A DNA stretch of 5,534 nucleotides. It comes from an uncultured Chitinophagaceae bacterium (GTDB lineage: Bacteria; Bacteroidota; Bacteroidia; Chitinophagales; Chitinophagaceae). A program made the position numbers and the translations under genes. Positions 4,477-5,534 of the stretch are shown here, in pieces (the first letter of the stretch is position 1; every line of letters starts with the position of its first letter). The stretch is from contig CAIMKO010000338.1 in the NCBI GenBank assembly GCA_903841915.1, positions 1 to 5,534 of the forward strand, given 5' to 3'. The notes below the pieces were generated by a model that saw only the letters and a program-made list of their open reading frames with translations, had not been told where the DNA came from and ran no database searches.

Positions 4477-5534
4477 TTGTTATTTCTACCATCCTGAAAC
4501 AATAAAGGAAAAGAAAAACGTATCCCTGTTGTTGTACTCCCGTTTTGCTGATATCCCTGTACAAGATCGAGTCTTCCGATCTTGAAAATATTCTCAACAG
4601 AAAAGAATGCTTCATAATAATTTGAATTACTGTTGACGTATAAAGCATTTGTACCCAAAACAAAGAACCAATTCAGTTTCCTGAATCCCGGAATCTTATT
4701 GGTGAGCAATCCATTCAAATGATATTCCAGATGACCGGCAGTATAGAATTTCTCTGTGTTACTGAACTGATAATAAGGTAATAATTGAAAGCCGTTCAAA
4801 TACTGACTGGCTATCGCCGTTTGATCGCCGAGGTAATGTTGATAATCGGGTGCAAAAACTTTATCAGCATTGATAAAACCACCCGCTTCAATTTTATAAC
4901 TGATACGTCCACCCAATTTTAAATTCAGATTATCATTCATGTTGAAATGCCATTGCGAATAATTCACGGCACTTCCCAATAATCCATTCACGCCTTGTGT
5001 CAATGAAAGATTGAAAGTTGGATATTTTGAACCGATATTGATCTTTCTATCAGGGAATTCAATATACTTTGTACCGGGCCTCCAGTTAATGCCAATGGTT
5101 GCAATAACAGCCTTATGAGGATTGATATTGGAACTCATCAACTCTGTAGGATAATTGGGTGCAAACACCTCTCCCTTTAGATCATTGATGGTGTTGTCCA
5201 GCGCTTTTCTATCCTGATACTGAAGACTGATATAAGAACTAAATCCCTCACCAAGAGCTTTTGAATACCCTATTTTAAAGAATGCCGCTTCGTAGGTCTT
5301 CATCCAGTTATGCTGCCAGTAAAAAGTACTCAATGTGTTATTGATCTCACTGATCGGATTATTGTTATTGAACTGGAATACTTTTTTACCGCCACTGAAA
5401 CTGAAAGTATTGATATATTTTTTTCCGAAAATAAAACTGCTGTTCAAATAAGCATTGAAATGTCTATTGCTATAACCGTAACGAATTACCGGATTCAAAG
5501 TCAATTGCTGCCTACCCTTATACTCTTTTGTATA
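4473..5534 (-). CDS. DUF5686-type outer-membrane protein, C-terminal 353 residues (5' end outside window)
   Basis: The frame stays open through the right edge (the residues before the first possible TTG start read YTKEYKGRQQ), so the N-terminus is missing and no start is given. The sequence is rich in alternating aromatic, polar and Gly residues typical of outer-membrane beta-strands, for example HFNAYLNSSFIFGKKYINTF and YTAGHLEYHLNGLLTNKIPG. The terminal block, with NKIPGFRKLNWFFVLGTNALYV, then NYYEAFFSVENIFKIGRLDL, and TGIRFSFPLLF just before the end, matches my memory of the DUF5686 family. Full members are roughly 800 residues, usually with an N-terminal carboxypeptidase-regulatory-like domain. 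Their function is not established; they are confined largely to Bacteroidota and predicted as outer-membrane barrels. The family call rests on recognition, not a search. The stop (TAG, 4475-4473) overlaps the stop of the convergent 4051 gene. Confidence 0.82.
   Translation of the reverse strand, partial: YTKEYKGRQQLTLNPVIRYGYSNRHFNAYLNSSFIFGKKYINTFSFSGGKKVFQFNNNNPISEINNTLSTFYWQHNWMKTYEAAFFKIGYSKALGEGFSSYISLQYQDRKALDNTINDLKGEVFAPNYPTELMSSNINPHKAVIATIGINWRPGTKYIEFPDRKINIGSKYPTFNLSLTQGVNGLLGSAVNYSQWHFNMNDNLNLKLGGRISYKIEAGGFINADKVFAPDYQHYLGDQTAIASQYLNGFQLLPYYQFSNTEKFYTAGHLEYHLNGLLTNKIPGFRKLNWFFVLGTNALYVNSNSNYYEAFFSVENIFKIGRLDLVQGYQQNGSTTTGIRFSFPLLFQDGRNNN

Noticed and set aside
4427..4663. 78-codon open frame on the minus strand, and the separate 79-codon minus-strand frame at 2853-3092
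   Set aside because: Both are alternative-frame shadows of the DUF5686-type gene and trhO, which carry clear family motifs in their own frames.
5502..5504. TTG as the start of the DUF5686-type protein
   Set aside because: The frame continues without a stop to the right edge, and the family is much longer than 343 residues, so this TTG is an internal Leu.

Overview
The window reads as ordinary chromosomal DNA of a Bacteroidota bacterium. The evidence is a TonB-dependent receptor with an N-terminal carboxypeptidase-regulatory-like domain, the C-terminal part of a DUF5686-type outer-membrane protein, a long-form PurC, A/T-rich leaders without Shine-Dalgarno sequences, and TAnnTTTG-like promoter elements. 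The moderate-to-low GC content and protein flavour suggest Chitinophagaceae or a relative. That finer placement is inference.

Layout. Positions 1-1228 (minus) hold the first 409 codons of a TonB-dependent outer-membrane receptor that runs off the left edge. A 147-bp divergent intergenic region (1229-1375) carries a good Bacteroidota-type promoter for the receptor and a -7-like motif almost touching the start codon of the rightward gene. Positions 1376-2302 (plus) encode purC (SAICAR synthase). Five bases later, 2308-2733 (plus) encodes a half-size EamA/DMT-type membrane protein, probably in the same transcript. The 111-bp convergent gap 2734-2844 holds a weak hairpin and a phased 7-bp tandem array (consensus TTTCACN, 11 units). 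Positions 2845-3879 (minus) encode trhO, a rhodanese-type tRNA U34 hydroxylase, ending in three consecutive TGA codons.

The 171-bp intergenic 3880-4050 is divergent and contains three distinct inverted repeats and a TAnnTTTG element for trhO. Positions 4051-4476 (plus) encode an unrecognised 141-aa protein. Its stop codon overlaps that of the convergent DUF5686-type gene (4473-5534, minus), whose 5' part lies beyond the right edge.

Functionally the genes are unrelated housekeeping and envelope functions: nutrient uptake across the outer membrane, purine synthesis, a small-molecule transporter, tRNA wobble modification, and an outer-membrane protein of unknown role. I do not see a defence system, mobile element, CRISPR array, RNA gene or biosynthetic cluster, and I do not claim a new system. 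The most unusual non-coding signal is the heptanucleotide array at 2758-2834, followed by the dense dyad symmetry at 3936-4021.
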